Positions 1 through 7,131 are shown, counted from the first letter of the stretch. The stretch is DNA of 20,756 bases from Burkholderiales bacterium (GCA_947371645.1 CANBQJ010000044.1:1-20756), one strand, 5' to 3'. Notes: a model not told the origin generated them from the letters alone. Numbers and translations: made by a program.

Positions 1-279
1 GCCGACGGCAGCTGGACCATCTACGGCACGACCTCGACGGTGAGCGATGAGCTGACCCACGACCTGGGCGCAGACCCCAACGAGATCGTGTCCATCACCG
101 TGGGTGCCAGTTCCACCGCGGCCAACACGGCCTTCTCGGTGCTCAACACCGCTGACGTGGGCGCGCGCTTTGGCGGCCTGGCCCTGGCCCCGGTGCCCGA
201 GCCCGAGACCTATGCCCTGGCACTGGTCGCCCTGGGCCTGTTCGGTGTGAAGCTGGGTCGCCAGCGTCGCCAGGCGTAA
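1..279 (+). CDS. PEP-CTERM sorting domain protein, 3' end only
   Basis: The reading frame is open from base 1 to the TAA at 277-279, so only the last 92 residues are in the window. The C-terminus has the full PEP-CTERM layout: VPEPE, then a hydrophobic segment (TYALALVALGLFG), then a basic tail (KLGRQRRQA). In this family the signal directs an exported protein to exosortase (EpsH/XrtA type) for processing at the cytoplasmic membrane, and such proteins are common in exopolysaccharide-forming betaproteobacteria. The visible upstream part is Thr/Ser/Ala/Asp-rich and has no recognisable domain, so the function of the passenger cannot be given. A strong hairpin follows the stop, so the gene probably ends its transcript here. 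The sorting signal is certain; the identity of the protein is not. Confidence 0.85.
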   Translation, partial: ADGSWTIYGTTSTVSDELTHDLGADPNEIVSITVGASSTAANTAFSVLNTADVGARFGGLALAPVPEPETYALALVALGLFGVKLGRQRRQA

Positions 280-300
280 GCACTTCGGGCTCTTCACTGG

Positions 301-330
301 CGGGGTTGGCGTTGCAAGACGCCAACCCCG
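301..330 (+). terminator. Hairpin terminator after PEP-CTERM gene
   Basis: A perfect 11-bp stem (CGGGGTTGGCG at 301-311 with CGCCAACCCCG at 320-330) encloses the 8-nt loop TTGCAAGA. It begins 22 nt after the stop codon. The downstream flank is only moderately T-rich (TCTGCTTT), so intrinsic termination is likely but not textbook. Confidence 0.7.
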
Positions 331-355
331 TCTGCTTTGGGGGTCGGGTCTTTGG

Positions 356-473
356 GGGGCAGCGTTGGGGTGCGCGCGCGGGCGGGACGTGGAAATATTT
401 GAAGGACGGCTGCATCCAGGTGGCAACGGGCGCCGTATAGGCCCTTGCCGGCAACTGGATGCCACGCTGCCTC
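356..473 (+). promoter_or_regulatory. Candidate structured 5' leader of the DUF4331 operon
   Basis: Two nested complementarities lie upstream of the DUF4331 start. The outer helix pairs GGCAGCGT (358-365) with ACGCTGCC (464-471), and can extend to 356/473 through one G-U pair. Inside it, directly next to the 3' strand, is a long hairpin: GCATCCAG (412-419) with CTGGATGC (455-462), then GGCAA (422-426) with TTGCC (445-449), then GGGC (428-431) with GCCC (441-444), capped by the loop GCCGTATAG. The element ends 44 nt before the ATG. A closing stem around an internal stem-loop and a 46-nt single-stranded part resembles a cis-regulatory RNA, but I recognise no known riboswitch consensus. The transcription start is unknown, so the 5' strand of the outer helix may lie outside the transcript. 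Confidence 0.45.
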
Positions 474-487
474 AACCGGGGACGTGG
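384..487 (+). repeat. 9-bp direct repeat GGGACGTGG flanking the leader hairpin
   Basis: GGGACGTGG occurs at 384-392 and again at 479-487, on either side of the 412-462 hairpin. It could be a pair of protein-binding sites or chance in GC-rich DNA. Confidence 0.35.
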
Positions 488-517
488 TTCAACCCACTTC
501 ACTTCAGGACATCAACC

Positions 518-2218
518 ATGAACACCCGCCCAACCCGTCGTCGCCCCTTGCTGGCGCGCCGCTCCCTGCTGGCGGCAGCCAGCTGCGCCCTGTGCGCCAC
601 CGCCGCCCTCACCCCCCAGTCGTCGGCCTGGGCCTCCAGCCACCGTGAAGCGCCCTTCATCACCACCAGCCCCAAGGTGGACGGCAGCGACTTCTACATG
701 TTCATGAGCTACGAAGCCAACCGCAGCGGCTACGTCACCTTGCTGGCCAACTACCAGCCGCTGCAAGACGCGTATGGCGGCCCCAACTACTTCAAGATGG
801 ACCCCAACGCGCTGTATGAGATCCACGTCGACAACAACGGTGATGCCCTGGAAGACCTGACCTTCCAGTTCCGCTTCAACAACACCCTGGCCAACGCGGG
901 CAAGGGCGTGGAGTTGCCCATCGGTGGCAGCAACGTGGCCATCCCGCTGACGCAAGCCGGTGCCGTGAGCACGGTCTCTGACGCCAACCTCAATGTTGCC
1001 GAGACCTATTCGGTGAAGGTGGTGCGCGGTGACCGCCGCAAGGGCGCGGGCAGCTTCCTCACCAAGGCCGGCACCAGCAACACCGTCTTCCAAAAGCCCG
1101 TGGACTACATCGGTGACAAGACCCTGGGCAACAGCGCTGCTTACGAGGCCTATGCCGCACAGCACGTGTTCAGTGTCGACATCCCCGGTTGCGCCATGCC
1201 GGCCAAGGTCTTCGTGGGCCAGCGCCAGGAAGGCTTTGCCGTCAACCTCGGCCCCATCTTCGACCTGGTCAACGCCACGGCGGCCCAGGTGCTGGACCCG
1301 ACGCTGAAGAACGCCTTCGCGTCCAAGTCCATCCAGGACAAGAACGTGACCACGCTGGCGCTGGAAGTGCACAAGTCCTGCCTGACCTCGGGCAGCGAGC
1401 CGGTGATCGGCGCCTGGACCACGGCCAGCATGCGCCAGGCCCGCCTGCTCAGCGGTGCGCCCGCTGCCGGCATCCAGACCACCGACAAGGAAGGCGGCGC
1501 CTGGGTGCAGGTGTCCCGCCTGGGCAACCCCCTGGTCAACGAGGTGGTGATTGGCCTGCGCGACAAGGACAAGTTCAACGCCTCCAAGCCCAAGGACGAC
1601 CTGCAGTTCGCCACCTACGTGACCAACCCCACGCTGCCCGCGCTGCTGGGCCTGGTGCTGGCGGGTGACACCACCGCGCTGGCGCCCACCAACTTCCCGC
1701 GCACCGACCTGGTGGCCACCTTCCTCACTGGCATCAGTGGCTTCACGCGTCCGGGCACGCTCACCGCGGCCTCTGAAGAGCTGCGCCTGAACACCAACAT
1801 CGCGGCGGTGGCCGAAGGCAGCCAGAACCGCCTGGGCGCGGCCGGCAGCATCCTGGCCGCAGGTTCGGTCAGTGGTGCCACCGACCTGGCCGGCTTCCCC
1901 AACGGCCGTCGCCCCAAGGACGACGTGGTCGACATCGCCCTGGTGGCCATGCTGGGCGGCCTGTGCGCCATCAACGAGGCCATCGACACCACCAACCACA
2001 ACGGCCTGGGCCTGAGCTCGGTGGTGGTGCCCAGGGCCGGCACGCTCACTTCGACGTGCACGACCGCATCGCTGACGTCGATCGCCAAGGCCGCAGGCGG
2101 CAATGGCCTGCCCAACGCCGCCAACGTGCACGACGGGGTGGACCAGGCTCAGGTGCCTTTCCTGAGCCGCTTCCCTTACCTGAACACGCCCAACTCGGGC
2201 TCCACACCCAAGCAGTGA
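518..2218 (+). CDS. DUF4331 domain exported protein
   Basis: This gene encodes 566 residues. The frame is open further upstream, but the ATG at 518 is preferred: an AGGAC ribosome site lies 7 nt upstream and the product then begins with a proper export signal. The signal has a basic N-region with an ARRSLLA segment that could serve the Tat pathway, a hydrophobic core, and a likely cleavage after AWA at residue 39. The mature protein starts with SSHREAP, the hallmark of DUF4331 proteins, followed by DGSDFYMFMSYE and YEIHVDNNGDALEDLTFQF, all typical of that family. The function of DUF4331 is not established. It is the first gene of a tight four-gene unit that also holds a lipoprotein, a TPR protein and a HupE-like membrane protein, so I infer a periplasmic or surface role linked to them. 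Family assignment is firm; role is unknown. Confidence 0.9.
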   Translation: MNTRPTRRRPLLARRSLLAAASCALCATAALTPQSSAWASSHREAPFITTSPKVDGSDFYMFMSYEANRSGYVTLLANYQPLQDAYGGPNYFKMDPNALYEIHVDNNGDALEDLTFQFRFNNTLANAGKGVELPIGGSNVAIPLTQAGAVSTVSDANLNVAETYSVKVVRGDRRKGAGSFLTKAGTSNTVFQKPVDYIGDKTLGNSAAYEAYAAQHVFSVDIPGCAMPAKVFVGQRQEGFAVNLGPIFDLVNATAAQVLDPTLKNAFASKSIQDKNVTTLALEVHKSCLTSGSEPVIGAWTTASMRQARLLSGAPAAGIQTTDKEGGAWVQVSRLGNPLVNEVVIGLRDKDKFNASKPKDDLQFATYVTNPTLPALLGLVLAGDTTALAPTNFPRTDLVATFLTGISGFTRPGTLTAASEELRLNTNIAAVAEGSQNRLGAAGSILAAGSVSGATDLAGFPNGRRPKDDVVDIALVAMLGGLCAINEAIDTTNHNGLGLSSVVVPRAGTLTSTCTTASLTSIAKAAGGNGLPNAANVHDGVDQAQVPFLSRFPYLNTPNSGSTPKQ

Positions 2219-2227
2219 GGTGACACC

Positions 2228-2485
2228 ATGTTGCGCAAAACCCTGACCTGTGGCGTGGCCTTCGGGCTGTGCCTGCTGAGCGCCTGCGGTGGTGGTCACA
2301 CCGATGTGGCCGCCGCGCCGGACGTGACCGCCGAGGTGACGCCGGCGGCGGCCACCAACCCGGCCACGGCCACGGCCTACACGGCCACCCTGGCCGACAC
2401 GCCGACGGCCAAGGCCGACACGCTGGAGCCCGTGGCGGTGCCGGCACAGTTGGCCACCGACGACACGGCGGAGCCCACGTCGTGA
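2228..2485 (+). CDS. Small Ala/Thr-rich lipoprotein
   Basis: This gene encodes 85 residues and starts 9 nt after the DUF4331 stop, with a good GAGGTGA ribosome site. Residues 1-20 form a lipoprotein signal with the lipobox LSAC; Cys20 would be lipidated, and the following GGG gives no inner-membrane retention signal, so outer-membrane anchoring is likely. The rest is a low-complexity stretch rich in Ala, Thr, Pro and Asp without a domain, as expected of a flexible tether. Its stop codon overlaps the start of the next gene in the sequence GTGA (2482-2485), which implies translational coupling. The lipoprotein character is directly visible; the function is not known, though its position suggests it works with the DUF4331 protein. 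Confidence 0.8.
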   Translation: MLRKTLTCGVAFGLCLLSACGGGHTDVAAAPDVTAEVTPAAATNPATATAYTATLADTPTAKADTLEPVAVPAQLATDDTAEPTS

Positions 2486-3687
2486 GCCGCCGCGCAGCCC
2501 CTCACCTCCGGCGGCTGCTGTGCAAGCTGGCACTGGCGACCGCCGTCGTCACCGGCCTGCCGGCGCACGCGGCCACACCCGCTGGCCTGAGCGCCGTCGA
2601 GGTGCCGGCCCGCGACAGCGAGGTGGTGGAGGTGCTGCGCGACCGGCCTTTGAGCGCCGAAGAGCGCCAGTGGCGGGCCATGCGTGGCCAGCTGCGGGCG
2701 CAACCCCGGTCGCTCAAGCTGGCCACCGATGTGGCCTGGCAAGCCGTGCGCTGGGCCCGCCGTGATGGCGACCCGCGGTTGCTGGGCCAGGCTCAGGCCG
2801 CGCTGGCGCCCTGGTGGGGGCTGCGCGAGCCGCCCCCCGAGGTGCGCCTGCTGCGGGCAACCGTGCTGCAAAGCACCCATGATTTCGATGCCGCCTTGCG
2901 CGACCTGCAGGCCCTGGTGCGCCTGCAGCCGCAAGCGCCCCAGGCCTGGTTGACCCTGGCCTCGGTGCTGCAGGTGACTGGCCGCTACGACGAGGCCGAG
3001 CGCGCCTGCGAAGGCCTGCGCGCCGCCCAGGCCCCTTTCCATGCCCAGGCCTGCCAGCTGGATCTGCAAAGCCTGCGCGGCCAGCCTGAAGCCGCTCAAC
3101 AAGGCCTGCTGGCCTTGAGCCGCCAGGCCCCGCGCGAACTGCAGCCCACCGTGCAGCTCATGCGCGCCGAGCTGGCCGAACGCATGGGCCAGCCTCAGCA
3201 GGCACTGGCCCTCTACCAGGCCTTGCTGCTGCAAGAAGACGATGCCTACCTGATGGGCGTGTGCGCAGACCTGCTGCTGGACCTGGGCCGCCCTGCAGAA
3301 GTGCTCACCTTGCTGCAGGGCCGCGAGCGCAACGACGCCCTGCTGCTGCGCATGGCCGAAGCGGGCATGGCCATGAACGACGTGGCTGCGCGCCGCCTGG
3401 CCGCCACGCAAGTCGCCGCCTTGCGCGCCAAATTCGAAGCGGCCCACCTGCGAGGCGACCAGGTGCACCGCCGCGAAGAAGCCCGCCTGGCCCTGCGCCT
3501 GCTGCACCAGCCCCAACGCGCACTGCAGCTGGCGCGTGCCAACTGGCAGGTGCAGAAGGAGCCCGCAGATGCCCGCGTCCTGCTGGAAGCGGCGCGCGCG
3601 GTGCAAGACACGGCCACCCTGGCCAGCCTGCACAGCGACGTGCAACACTGGGGCTGGAAAGACCAGCGTCTGGAGGCCTTGTGGTGA
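2482..3687 (+). CDS. Exported TPR-repeat protein
   Basis: This gene encodes 401 residues. The GTG at 2482 is chosen because it overlaps the previous stop in a GTGA coupling and gives a signal peptide (basic start, hydrophobic LCKLALATAVVTGL, cleavage near AHA at about residue 30). An in-frame extension upstream exists but would run inside the lipoprotein gene and has an unlikely composition. After about residue 110 the protein is helical and Ala/Leu/Gln-rich, with TPR-like units such as AWLTLASVLQVTGRYDEAERAC (shown over two helices) and ERMGQPQQALALYQALL. Such repeats usually act as protein-binding scaffolds; a periplasmic assembly role for its operon partners is inferred. It has no enzyme motif. 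Its 3' end overlaps the HupE-like gene by GTGA (3684-3687). Confidence 0.85.
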   Translation: MSRRAAPHLRRLLCKLALATAVVTGLPAHAATPAGLSAVEVPARDSEVVEVLRDRPLSAEERQWRAMRGQLRAQPRSLKLATDVAWQAVRWARRDGDPRLLGQAQAALAPWWGLREPPPEVRLLRATVLQSTHDFDAALRDLQALVRLQPQAPQAWLTLASVLQVTGRYDEAERACEGLRAAQAPFHAQACQLDLQSLRGQPEAAQQGLLALSRQAPRELQPTVQLMRAELAERMGQPQQALALYQALLLQEDDAYLMGVCADLLLDLGRPAEVLTLLQGRERNDALLLRMAEAGMAMNDVAARRLAATQVAALRAKFEAAHLRGDQVHRREEARLALRLLHQPQRALQLARANWQVQKEPADARVLLEAARAVQDTATLASLHSDVQHWGWKDQRLEALW

Positions 3688-5009
3688 AAACGTTGTTGGC
3701 CTTCGTCCTGGGTGTGTTGGCCGCATCCACCGTGCAGGCGCACAAACCCAGTGACAGCTACCTCACGCTCACCGCGCGCGACGCGGGCGTGGTCGAGCTG
3801 CAATGGCATGTGGCCTTGCGCGACCTCGACGGCGAGTTGCAGCTGGACGCCAACGACGACGGCCAGCTCAGCTGGGGCGAGGTGCGTGGCCGCTGGTCTG
3901 CCTTGCAAGCCTTTGTGCAACCCCACCTGAAACTCAGCGTGCAGGGTCAGCCCTGCACGCCCCTGACCACGGCCTGGCCCGCCAACCCCGTGCCCGGGGC
4001 CGCGCTGGCCACGCACACCGATGGCCGCTACGCCGTGTTCAGCTGGCGCGAGCAGTGTCCGGCTGGCGCGCAGCTGTCCTGGTCGGGCGTGGACGTCGAC
4101 TACCGCCTGTTCGCCTTGAGCGACCCCACACACCGGGGCATCGTGCGCTGGCGGGTGCAGGCCGGTGCAGGCGCCGCGCCGCAAGAGCTGGGTGTGGCCG
4201 TGCTGGGCGTGAGCCAGCCGGTGCAGCACCTGGCCTGGCCGGCCTTTGCCTCGCCTGCCGACGTGAGCCCCGCTGAGCGCGGCGCCCAGGCGGTGGCGAC
4301 GGCCTTGCCCGGCTCGCCAGGCTTGGCTTCAGCCTCTGCCAGCTTGGCCCAGGCGCCAGCAGTGCCGCCGGCAGAGGCCGTGGGCGCGTGGCAAACCATC
4401 GGCCGCATGGTGGTGGAAGGCGTGCACCACATCGCCAGTGGCACGGACCACATCCTGTTCCTGGTCTCGCTGCTGCTGGTGGCCGTGTGGCGTCGCGATG
4501 CCAGCCAGGCCCGCTGGTTGCCACAGGAAGACGCGCGAAGCGTGCTCAAGGAGGTGCTGCGCCTGGTCACCGCCTTCACGGTGGCGCACTCGATCACCCT
4601 GGGTCTGGCCGCCTATGGCGTGCTGACGCCGCCCTCGCGCTGGGTGGAGTCGCTCATCGCGGCCAGCGTGCTGGTGGCCGCACTGGACAACCTGTGGCCA
4701 CTGCTGCGCGGCCCGCGCTGGGTGGTGGTCTTTGCCTTTGGCCTGGTGCATGGCTTTGGCTTTGCCGGCGCCATGCAGGACTTGGGGCTGAGCGCACAGG
4801 CCCTGGCCTGGCCCCTGCTGGGCTTCAACCTGGGCGTGGAGCTGGGACAGCTCATGCTGGTGGCCCTGGTGCTGCCTGTGGCCTTTGCCCTGCGCCGCAC
4901 CAGCGCCTACCGCTGGGCCGTGGTGGCGCCGGCCTCGGCGGCCATCGCCGCCTTGGCCTTGCTGTGGCTGATCGAGCGCAGCATGGACCGGCTCATCATC
5001 TCGGGTTGA
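3684..5009 (+). CDS. HupE/UreJ-family membrane protein with EF-hand-like loop
   Basis: This gene encodes 441 residues, with a GTG start coupled to the TPR gene. Residues 1-19 are a signal peptide, with cleavage at VQA followed by HKPSDSYL, so the mature N-terminus is a histidine. Residues 20 to about 190 form an extracytoplasmic domain. It contains DANDDGQLSWGE at residues 55-66, which matches the 12-residue EF-hand loop pattern (D1, N3, D5, G6, E12). A Pro/Ala-rich linker leads to a C-terminal domain of about 200 residues with roughly six hydrophobic helices and histidine motifs GVHHIASGTDH, VAHSITLG and LVHGFGFA. These match the HupE/UreJ_2 family. HupE and UreJ relatives are linked to nickel or cobalt handling; metal transport here is an inference. 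The gene is the last of the four-gene unit and converges on the next gene. Confidence 0.87.
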   Translation: MKTLLAFVLGVLAASTVQAHKPSDSYLTLTARDAGVVELQWHVALRDLDGELQLDANDDGQLSWGEVRGRWSALQAFVQPHLKLSVQGQPCTPLTTAWPANPVPGAALATHTDGRYAVFSWREQCPAGAQLSWSGVDVDYRLFALSDPTHRGIVRWRVQAGAGAAPQELGVAVLGVSQPVQHLAWPAFASPADVSPAERGAQAVATALPGSPGLASASASLAQAPAVPPAEAVGAWQTIGRMVVEGVHHIASGTDHILFLVSLLLVAVWRRDASQARWLPQEDARSVLKEVLRLVTAFTVAHSITLGLAAYGVLTPPSRWVESLIAASVLVAALDNLWPLLRGPRWVVVFAFGLVHGFGFAGAMQDLGLSAQALAWPLLGFNLGVELGQLMLVALVLPVAFALRRTSAYRWAVVAPASAAIAALALLWLIERSMDRLIISG

Positions 5010-5015
5010 AGCCGC

Positions 5016-5029
5016 CCGGCGGCCGCCGG
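5016..5029. terminator. Palindrome in the convergent gap (weak bidirectional terminator)
   Basis: A perfect 14-bp palindrome, CCGGCGGCCGCCGG, sits in the 27-bp gap between two converging genes. It has no T-tract on either side, so its role as terminator is only suggested by position. Confidence 0.3.
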
Positions 5030-5036
5030 CCCCGGT

Positions 5037-6758
5037 TCAATGTCCGCCGTGCAGAGGGGATTGCAGCAGTTCATGCACGACCTTCCCGGCCAGGCTGTGC
5101 GCGTCGAGCTGGGCGTGGGTGTCCACGGCGACGTGGGCGCTGCCATGCGAGCCGCCCTGATGTGAGCCCGGCGACGCCACCTGAGGCGTGCCGTGTGAGC
5201 CTTCGCCAGGACCATGTCCAGCGCTGTTGTCCGGCTTGCAGTCCCCTTTTGCCGATGCGTCCGAATGCGTGGTGTGGGGTGCCTCTGGCTGGCCCGCTGC
5301 GGGTGTCGCATCCGGCGCGTGTGGCGTCAACGCGGGGAGGTGAAGGTCCAGCGACGGGTCATCGTGCCCGCACAGCAGGTCGTTGAGCACCAGCGGTGGC
5401 GCCACCGGCGTGGCGATCCAGTGGGTGTCGGCGTGGTGCGCATCGGTGGCTTCCGGGCTTTCGCCGTGGGCCGTGGCCGGCGGGGTGTTGTGCTCACCGT
5501 CGTGGTCGGACAGCTGCCAGGGGAACACCACCGGCGGCAGGATGACGACCGTGTCCTCGGGCACGATCTGGATGGTGGCCTGGGGCTCGTCGCTGCCGTG
5601 GCCATGAGTGCCCAATGCGGGTACCTGTACCTGTACCGGTACAGGTATGTTGGTTGGGGTGGGTGCGGGGGAGTGGTCATCGGGCCCACAGTGGCCATTC
5701 TGGCCACCCGGTGCCGGGGGGGCTTTGGGGTCCTCGTGGCCTGGCTTGCCGTGCTCGCCATCCGGGTCGCGATGCGGCTCGTGTGCATCGGGCTGTGGCG
5801 CGGGTGCCGGAGAAGGCGCTGGTGTGGGTGGGTCGTCGTGCCCGTGGTGGTGCTCGTCGTCGTGGGGCTCGGTGGGTGTGGGCGGCGTGTGGGGGCCATC
5901 GTCATCGTCATTGGCGTGGTGATGGTGGCCGTCGCCATGTGGGGCCTCCGCCGGCGCGGGGGGCGGCGCTGGTTCAGGTGAGGGTGCGGGCGTTGGTGCT
6001 GGTGAAGGCGCAGGGTCTGGCGCAGGTGCGGGTTCAGGCACCGGTGTTGGCTCGGGCGTCGGTGCGGGCGTGGGCGCTGGCGAGGGTTCCGGGACGGGGG
6101 CCGGAGCCGGAGCCGGTACGGGTGCAGGCACTGGGGCGGGGGCAGGTGTCGGGTCAGGCGTGGGCGCTGGCGTCGGGGCAGGCTCTGGCGCTGGCGTGGG
6201 AGCCGGTGCTGGCGATGGGGTGGGTTCTGTCTGGGGTTGAAATTTGGGTCCCGGCGTCGGTGCGGGCGTGTGGCTGGGAGGTGCCAGCAAGGGCGCGACA
6301 TCGGCCGCTGCCATGGCGTCTGCCGGGCTGCCATGGCCCAGATCGGGGCGCCCGGTGCTGGCGAATTCCTGGGGCGTGACCGCCTCCACCACGCGGTCCA
6401 CGCGGAAGCCTTCCTGGATCGATCCCACCTTGACGCCGCCTGCTGCGGTGGCCGCGTCCGCATCCGAGTCGTTGATGGCTTGCAGCACCTGACTCAGCTT
6501 GTCATGGGCGACGTGGCCGCCGCCACCGGTGGGTGCATGGCCCACCTGCAGGCTGTCCACGGCCTTGGCGGCCACGGTGTGGCCATGTGGGTCGGCCATC
6601 AGCAGTTGCGCACCCTTGCCCAGCAGGATCACGTCGCCTGGCTCGACGGCATCGCCCGGGTGCAAGGGCATGGGCTGGCCCTTGCCCGCTTTCAGGATGC
6701 GGGCGGCGCCCACCAACTGGGCCACTTTGCCCTCTGTGACACGTCCCCAATTCGACAT
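5037..6758 (-). CDS. LapA-like retention-module protein with Pro- and His/Asp-rich regions
   Basis: This gene encodes 573 residues; the ATG at 6758 has AGAGG 7 nt upstream. Residues 1 to about 130 resemble the retention module of LapA-type surface adhesins: a beta-rich start with LHPGDAVEPGDVILLG and GAQLLM, a helix DKLSQVLQAI, then ATAAGG and SIQEGFRVDRVVEAVTP. TAAG falls at residues 104-107; in Pseudomonas LapA the protease LapG cuts within TAAG near residue 108. Residues 160-270 are almost entirely PAP/PEP/PTP repeats. Residues 274-309 are a His/Asp cluster (GDGHHHHANDDDD, HDDEHHHGHDD). The remaining part is acidic and His-rich, with LVLNDLLCGHDD near 457-467, which may echo type I secretion C-termini. 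No RTX nonapeptides and no Sec signal are present. A surface or spacer protein exported by type I secretion is inferred; no LapD, LapG or transporter gene is in the window. Confidence 0.72.
   Translation of the reverse strand: MSNWGRVTEGKVAQLVGAARILKAGKGQPMPLHPGDAVEPGDVILLGKGAQLLMADPHGHTVAAKAVDSLQVGHAPTGGGGHVAHDKLSQVLQAINDSDADAATAAGGVKVGSIQEGFRVDRVVEAVTPQEFASTGRPDLGHGSPADAMAAADVAPLLAPPSHTPAPTPGPKFQPQTEPTPSPAPAPTPAPEPAPTPAPTPDPTPAPAPVPAPVPAPAPAPVPEPSPAPTPAPTPEPTPVPEPAPAPDPAPSPAPTPAPSPEPAPPPAPAEAPHGDGHHHHANDDDDGPHTPPTPTEPHDDEHHHGHDDPPTPAPSPAPAPQPDAHEPHRDPDGEHGKPGHEDPKAPPAPGGQNGHCGPDDHSPAPTPTNIPVPVQVQVPALGTHGHGSDEPQATIQIVPEDTVVILPPVVFPWQLSDHDGEHNTPPATAHGESPEATDAHHADTHWIATPVAPPLVLNDLLCGHDDPSLDLHLPALTPHAPDATPAAGQPEAPHTTHSDASAKGDCKPDNSAGHGPGEGSHGTPQVASPGSHQGGSHGSAHVAVDTHAQLDAHSLAGKVVHELLQSPLHGGH
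5628..5647. repeat. Perfect 20-bp palindrome inside the retention-module gene
   Basis: TACCTGTACCGGTACAGGTA is its own reverse complement. It encodes part of the VPVQVQVP stretch (residues 372-380), where alternating Val with Pro or Gln codons build the symmetry. It may be only a by-product of the repeated codons. Confidence 0.6.
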
Positions 6759-7131
6759 CTTGAGCCTCTTTTCACGGTACTGCCATGTCGCCAGGCGCCG
6801 CTCCTCGGGGCGCCATGGACCTCGCGTGCAGCTTGCACACGGTCACATTTATCGGGCATGTGGCCGCGGCTGTGGGGGCTTAGCGCCAGACCTGGTCGGG
6901 CCGCGTGTGGCTTAGTTCACGCCGGGGCTCGGCTGCGTGGTGGCAAGCGCTTGGGGTTGCACCTGCCATCGGGCCGCAGCACCCCAAATGAAACCTGGCA
7001 GACCACCACGCCACGCCACGCCACGCACAAGCCCGCCACGTTCAACCTCATCCTCTGGCAAGGCGCGCCCTGTGCCGCGAAGCAGGGTGATTCACACCGT
7101 GAGCCCGTGAGCTGGTGCGGCTGGCCTCACC
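6759..7131. other. Gene-free gap holding the promoter side of the retention-module gene
   Basis: This 373-bp stretch lies upstream of the minus-strand retention-module gene and downstream of the LysR gene 7132-8052. I find no convincing reading frame on either strand. The part near 6770-6870 is less GC-rich than its surroundings (it includes CACATTTATCGGGC) and is the likely promoter region, but I cannot pick out sigma-70 hexamers with confidence. It also holds a short CCACG tandem repeat and, at its right edge, the LysR terminator hairpin. Confidence 0.5.
7006..7025 (+). repeat. CCACG tandem repeat, four copies
   Basis: Four exact consecutive copies of the pentamer CCACG occupy 7006-7025 in the gene-free gap. 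It is a short simple repeat with no known function. Confidence 0.7.

Noticed and set aside
484..497. A tRNA T-arm-like hairpin, GTGG-TTCAAC-CCAC
   Set aside because: No acceptor, D or anticodon arms can be placed around it, and the 5' side is occupied by the 412-462 hairpin.
365..517. An N-terminal extension of the DUF4331 frame from 365
   Set aside because: It would place the signal peptide internally and run through the leader hairpin; the ATG at 518 has a ribosome site and yields a normal export signal.
2269..2481. An upstream extension of the TPR protein frame
   Set aside because: It lies wholly inside the lipoprotein gene, is Gly/His/Arg-rich, and the GTGA overlap at 2482 gives a proper signal peptide.
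512..2533. A 673-residue open frame on the minus strand opposite the DUF4331 gene
   Set aside because: Its composition is Gly/Arg/His/Val-rich without domains, and it is explained by the strong third-position GC of the real plus-strand gene.
5949..6281. Repetitive DNA that might be taken for a CRISPR or tandem array
   Set aside because: The repeats are short codon-level Pro/Ala/Thr/Glu patterns in frame with the gene and have no fixed repeat-spacer structure.
5615..6379. Long plus-strand frames over the Pro-rich region
   Set aside because: They are Val/Arg/Ala-rich mirror products of the Pro codons; only the minus-strand frame has a recognisable N-terminal domain and ribosome site.
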